From Ascaphus truei (lineage: Eukaryota > Chordata > Amphibia > Anura > Ascaphidae): a stretch of 64,000 nucleotides of DNA. This document shows, piece by piece, positions 60,163-64,000 of this stretch. Location: NCBI GenBank assembly GCA_036426205.1, contig CM071569.1:931353-995352 (forward strand). Reading direction: 5' to 3'. The translations under genes and the position numbers were made by a program. The notes below the pieces were generated by a model. It saw only the letters and a program-made list of their open reading frames with translations. It was not told the origin of the DNA and did not search any database. How positions within the stretch are numbered: the first letter of the stretch is position 1; the number at the start of each line of letters is the position of its first letter.

Positions 60163-60467
60163 AGATATAATACAGTATATACACTATATAATTTATGTGT
60201 GTGCTGCATATCTTATTGCCTGCATAAAATATTTGGTGTATTTTAGTGTTAAAAATGCCTTCAGGAACGGAACCTTTCATTTAAACAGTGTTCCTATGGG
60301 AAAACGTGTTTCGCTTTACAACGTTTCGCTTTACAACGCCATTTTGAGTAACGCATTGTGTCGGATAACCGAGGACTGCCTGTACAGAACAGATTTATTA
60401 AAATAAATATGTAGGATTTTTCCCGTTTTGCTGCTTTAAGCACCGTAACCTCCTTATTACCCTTTGA
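60163..60467. other. LSR intron; short GTTTCGCTTTACAAC duplication
   Basis: GTTTCGCTTTACAACG occurs twice in tandem at about 60307-60338. Nothing else seen. Confidence 0.45.
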
Positions 60468-60545
60468 GTGACTGGGTTCTCCGGAGCTGAACCCCTTTAA
60501 TTTCAGCTTCAAGGATCCCCTGCTTCCTGAGACACCTCCGTAGGG
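60468..60545. mobile_element. Family E MITE half
   Basis: GGGTTCTCCGGAGCTGAACC and CCTGCTTCCTGAGACACC resemble one end of 50697-51033. Confidence 0.5.
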
Positions 60546-60779
60546 GGGTGCCTGTATCTCTGCAATGGTGACGCGTCACGTCACATGACCTCACTGTGTC
60601 ATTTGATGCCGCGTTGCCATGGTGACGCCTTGCCGAAGACCCGGCTGGCAGCAGGTAAGGGATGTTACAGAGGCCTCACGCCTCCCCCGGCATTTAATTT
60701 AAACGCCTTGGGGAAGGGTGCGGGGCCCCTGTAACCGCCGCGCCCCCACCACCCCCCCCCTTGTTTGCGCACCCCTGCA
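60540..60779. mobile_element. Family B GC-rich MITE, reverse
   Basis: Core GTTGCCATGGTGACG and GTCACATGACC, GGCATTTAATTTAAACGCC, and terminal GTTTGCGCACCCCTG. Confidence 0.65.
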
Positions 60780-61604
60780 CTAAGTAGCACTTTTCATGCA
60801 ACAGAAAAGAAGCCCATATTTATTAAGCCACGCAGATCAGCGCTGCGTGACATCTTATAACCCGCGCAACTGAATGGGCCAGAAAGGTACTCTAGCGTAA
60901 GTACTGTAACTGTCATAGAATTGCACTGCTTAGTAAATAAGGGCCATTGTATTGCCGCAGCACATATATTACTCCACCCAGATGTGCCCCTTGCTGTAGT
61001 TATATTATAATAATAATAATAATAATATGGATATATACATAATGAGGAAATAAAACAGAAAACAAAAGGGAATAAAACAGACAGTATGACGATACCTTTT
61101 ATTGCACCTAAAGGCATCTCTATACCTTTCCTTTTATTTTCCTTTGTGTTTGCGTTTTCACATGAAATACTGCAATTTACCAACACAGCGACCCGTATCC
61201 TGTGTCTGCAGTGAAAGCTATATACAAGCAAAGGGGGAGTTTCAGTGTTATCAATTTAGAAAAGGACTGACAACCAGCATAGAATATATCTGGCTTTCTA
61301 TCAGCGTGGCGGAGTATTTCTGTGGCTGGCGTGTCTATAACTCAGGTAATTACTTCTGCTGACTGTGCTCTCATTACGCCGCCTGTATAACGACCACAAC
61401 AATGAGTTTGAATGTAAAAGTAAGCAACCACCTGATACAAAATCGCCATAAACAATCACAAGTTCACACCCTTCCGCAAACACACAAAGAAACACATCAA
61501 CGTGAGCTCCGGTGAAACCCCTGACCTGGCTGAGCATGTAGACAGATGGAGAGACAGACGGATGAGTAACAGACGTGCGGATTAACAGAGAAGACACTGG
61601 GTAC
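60780..61604. other. LSR intron next to stalk exon
   Basis: (TAA)n at 61008-61027; otherwise nothing recognised. Confidence 0.4.
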
Positions 61605-61661
61605 CTGGCATAATTTCCACTTCAAAACTGGGCAAGAGATCAGCAAGCACCCCTGTCTTGC
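61605..61661 (-). CDS. LSR: LSR exon, extracellular stalk (57 nt)
   Basis: First LSR exon of the window in transcript order. It starts after a pyrimidine-rich tract ending TCTTCTAG and ends before GTACCC, a weaker donor than the others. Two bases complete a glycine codon from the missing Ig exon, then 18 codons read KTGVLADLLPSFEVEIMP, and the last G is shared with the next exon. This matches the membrane-proximal stalk of mammalian LSR, whose corresponding exon is also 57 nt by my recollection. A second AG nine bases inside would give a 48-nt exon; the 57-nt form is chosen because it keeps the KTG residues and the family length. Since 57 is divisible by three the exon can be skipped without a frameshift. 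The upstream intron runs off the window. Confidence 0.88.
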
Positions 61662-62012
61662 CTAGAAGAGACAGAAGAAAGAAAAGGTTGAGAAGTTAGT
61701 GCAGGAAAACAACCTGTAGCCCTCGCATGAGAACGCTTCTTCTCACCGAGGTATCTATGTTCAGAAAAGAGACTGTGATGTTGCATAGTGTAAGCAAGAG
61801 AAGGTATTCCAGGTCTACACAACTGTTACATGATCTGCCGCACACCTCTCACACAGTATGTGTTTTCACATGGCCGTTTTCTCTCCCTACACCCAGTTTC
61901 CGAACCTTCTTCCCCATCAGTGTCCACCATCCGACCTCTCTCCCCATTCTCCAGTTTCTAGTGAAAATCCACCTGTTTTCTGGATTTGCCCTTATAGAAA
62001 GGGTCATGGGGA
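61662..62012 (-). other. LSR upstream intron, no Ig exon seen
   Basis: A search by eye for the Ig-V exon end (…ELLVLG before a donor) on the minus strand found nothing here or up to 64000. Confidence 0.45.
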
Positions 62013-62520
62013 TCACTGTTACCCTTTATATAATATTAGGAAAACCAGCAACTTACCAAATCAAAAAGGAAGCCAAAGTTATCGCCCAAATGTTGAATGC
62101 TACTAGATGCACAAATCACCAAGAACTGGAAACAAGCTACCCCCCCCCCCCCATCTTAAAACCAAATAAACAATAAAATATGGCATACAGTTTATATGGA
62201 AAAACGTTCAGCATATCTGGATGGCTCCACCACCTAAATGGCTGAGGTTTGGGCCCCTTGGTTTTGCAATGCAGGAATATCCCCGTATCTAGATTAAAAC
62301 ATCCTGAATGCTGTGATTTATGTTGTTTTAAAAATGCTGTCCACTATACAATACATGTACAAACGCTGTCCCCTTCTCCCTTCCCTTAATCCTCCCCCAA
62401 ATGTGATATTACCAACTATCTGTATCAATGTACCCCCTCCCCCCCTTTTTTTCTTTTATGTACCCTTTCTCCATAAACTTTGAAAACTATTCAATAAAAA
62501 TGTAAGTAACAAAAAAAAAA
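62013..62520 (+). mobile_element. Probable L1/Tx1-type LINE 3' end
   Basis: Frame 61727-62176 (second half) is Lys/Asn-rich; then CCACCTAAATGGCTGAGGTT and, at the end, CTTTGAAAACTATTCAATAA, AAATGTAAGTAAC and A10. The CTTTGAAAA…CAATAAAAATGT ending followed by poly-A fits L1-type tails. No reverse transcriptase is left. Confidence 0.4.
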
Positions 62521-63529
62521 GAAAGAAAATTCAGCTGTTTGGTGACGCCGCTTTGTATCTTGGAAACCCAATCGCACGCTCCTGTTATCACCGATAACTG
62601 ATGTATTTACACGCGCACCTTCTGCGTCCATTCTGAAGAATGCCAAAACGGAAAGGCAGCAAAGACCATCTAATGACCAGCACATAACTAACTGCTATAT
62701 TCTGTCTACTTACTGTGTACGATAAAGCCATGTGTACGTACGGGTGCCATGTACGAATAAAATAACAAAGCACACCGCGGGGGCGAGTGCATTTTTTATA
62801 CAGATTTGGGGGGGGGGGGGGGAGTCAGAAACCCCCATTGTAAATGGGAAGCCAGCTGGAAGCTCTGACGTAGAGATGACAACCGTTAAATTGCACTAGT
62901 TCAATGAAATATGTTAAATTAAATTCTTAGTATTTATAATAGCATTAGGCAGCACAGAAATACCCGGGAAATATCTTTGGTGGAAAAATCTCAGAGGTAG
63001 TTATTATGATTTATCGAAGAGCAATTTTAGTAGCCTATAAAGTTATTACAGCATTACGTTCAAACCCAGGAGCCAGAAAGATTCAAATTGAAGCTAAAGA
63101 CACGAGTGAATATTGGAGACAACCCAATTATAGCATCATTTACAATCTGATGCAGAGAGGGACACGTCCACGTGAGGAGTGGGATTGGATTGTTACAGGC
63201 ACAAAGCCCACATGGCATTATGCAGGGGGAGTTGTGGGCTCAATAAAATGACACGTGTGTTAATGGACACGGAAGTGAGTACGCCGGGGCATTTAATCGC
63301 CACATCACTCGGGACAATGTTAAACAGACGGGAAATTCCATCTATAACGGCACAATACAACGGGTATGCATAGTATTATCTGTTATTTATAAAACCGTGG
63401 TCGCCAACGACACCGACAAACAACAATAAGCTTAGTTTTGTACAACGGTCAGGTACTTTCATAGTCATTGTCATTTTTACTTTTTAAGTAGTTACAGTGC
63501 GCAGGAAACTATTTTAGCTGACGTCACAG
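62521..63529. other. Intronic, nothing firm
   Basis: A G-run at 62808-62822. No exon or repeat family recognised; the frame at 63006-63251 matches nothing I know. Confidence 0.35.
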
Positions 63530-63705
63530 ACTTAACCCTTCGAGTGCTCACCCTGTCTTGCACTCAGGGGCCATGTGTTTTTTTTTTTAGCTTGTTTAGC
63601 GCTGGCAGGCGCGCTGAGGGATGGTCACGTGATCGCAATGTGCCGGTGGGGCCGTGGCACTCTGGGGTTGCGGCCCCTCTGGAACTAAGAGGGTTAAAGG
63701 GCCAT
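63530..63705. mobile_element. Small palindromic MITE
   Basis: CTTAACCCTTCGAGTGCTC and the opposite end GGAACTAAGAGGGTTAAAG are inverted around a CpG core with GTCACGTGATCGC. Confidence 0.45.
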
Positions 63706-64000
63706 TCCCTTCTAGGGTAAAAGTATACTAATGACAGCGACATGTTGAAGGTGTTAAATCTGGGGTGACGGGAGCATTTTGTTGTCCTCATCTGACACCT
63801 ACAAGTATTTTTACTTACTATTGTAAAGCTGGTTTATAAACATTGTGACTGGAGACTTGGGAGGGGTCTTATTTCCTCTAGCAACTGCATTTCGTGTTAA
63901 ACAACAGATGGCGCAGGAATAGTTCCACCTCTCTCCCGTTCCTTTAACTTAATTGGCTCTCTGACAAGGACATTATGGTAAAAGGTGTGACAGAGTCACT
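63706..64000. other. Window end, nothing recognised
   Basis: No exon or repeat recognised; LSR 5' exons are expected further on. Confidence 0.35.

Noticed and set aside
59090..60280. 396-codon minus-strand frame resembling a Leu/Cys-rich protein
   Set aside because: Purely the 23/26-bp minisatellite, open in all three frames.
61640..61822. 60-codon minus-strand frame overlapping the stalk exon
   Set aside because: Different reading frame from LSR; no similarity to Ig or stalk sequence.
61662..64000. Searched for the LSR Ig-V exon
   Set aside because: No minus-strand segment of about 340 nt with Ig-like residues and a phase-1 donor was found.

Overview
The window is vertebrate nuclear DNA, most probably from a frog or another amphibian. 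It holds split exons with GT/AG borders, L2-type LINE tails, a MIR-like CORE-SINE, Penelope-like (GIY-YIG) retroelement remains and many palindromic hAT-like MITEs of a kind abundant in anurans. I cannot name the species.

Only one host gene can be supported: LSR (lipolysis-stimulated lipoprotein receptor, angulin-1), on the minus strand. Seven coding exons lie between 61661 and 19745 and give 1,361 coding nt, that is 452 residues plus one split codon before the stop. They encode the extracellular stalk (61605-61661), the transmembrane segment and cysteine-rich juxtamembrane region (44331-44477), and the cytoplasmic tail (24079-24249, 23306-23422, 22488-22692, 21135-21762, 19745-19780). All splice phases agree. 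The signal peptide and Ig-V exons were not found and should lie beyond 64000. The long reading frame at 21060-21812 runs past the true exon on both sides: the real C-terminus (…RMSLVV) is on a 36-nt coding piece 1.35 kb further on.

Layout: 1-18.2 kb is repeat-rich DNA downstream of LSR, with MITEs, L2 fragments, a 1.16 kb foldback, a dead Penelope-like element and 37-, 22-, ~29- and 51-bp arrays. 18.2-24.3 kb is the compact 3' part of LSR. 24.3-44.3 kb is a 20 kb intron filled with an L2 copy, a two-copy CpG-rich repeat, poly-C tracts, and C-, CA- and CT-rich arrays, much of it enclosed in a 5.2 kb segment with inverted ends. 44.5-61.6 kb is a 17 kb intron with CORE-SINEs, MITEs, a TIR element and a 23-bp minisatellite. 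61.7-64 kb continues the gene's 5' intron, with a LINE-type 3' tail.

Most long open frames here (for example 535 aa at 37.6-39.2 kb and 396 aa at 59.1-60.3 kb) are tandem repeats or homopolymer translated, not genes. I see no novel multi-gene system. The most interesting items are the retroelement structures (foldback, hammerhead-like cores, direct repeats), the 5.2 kb inverted-end element, the minisatellites and the predicted LSR splice forms. Repeat names rest on recognition by eye and need a library search.
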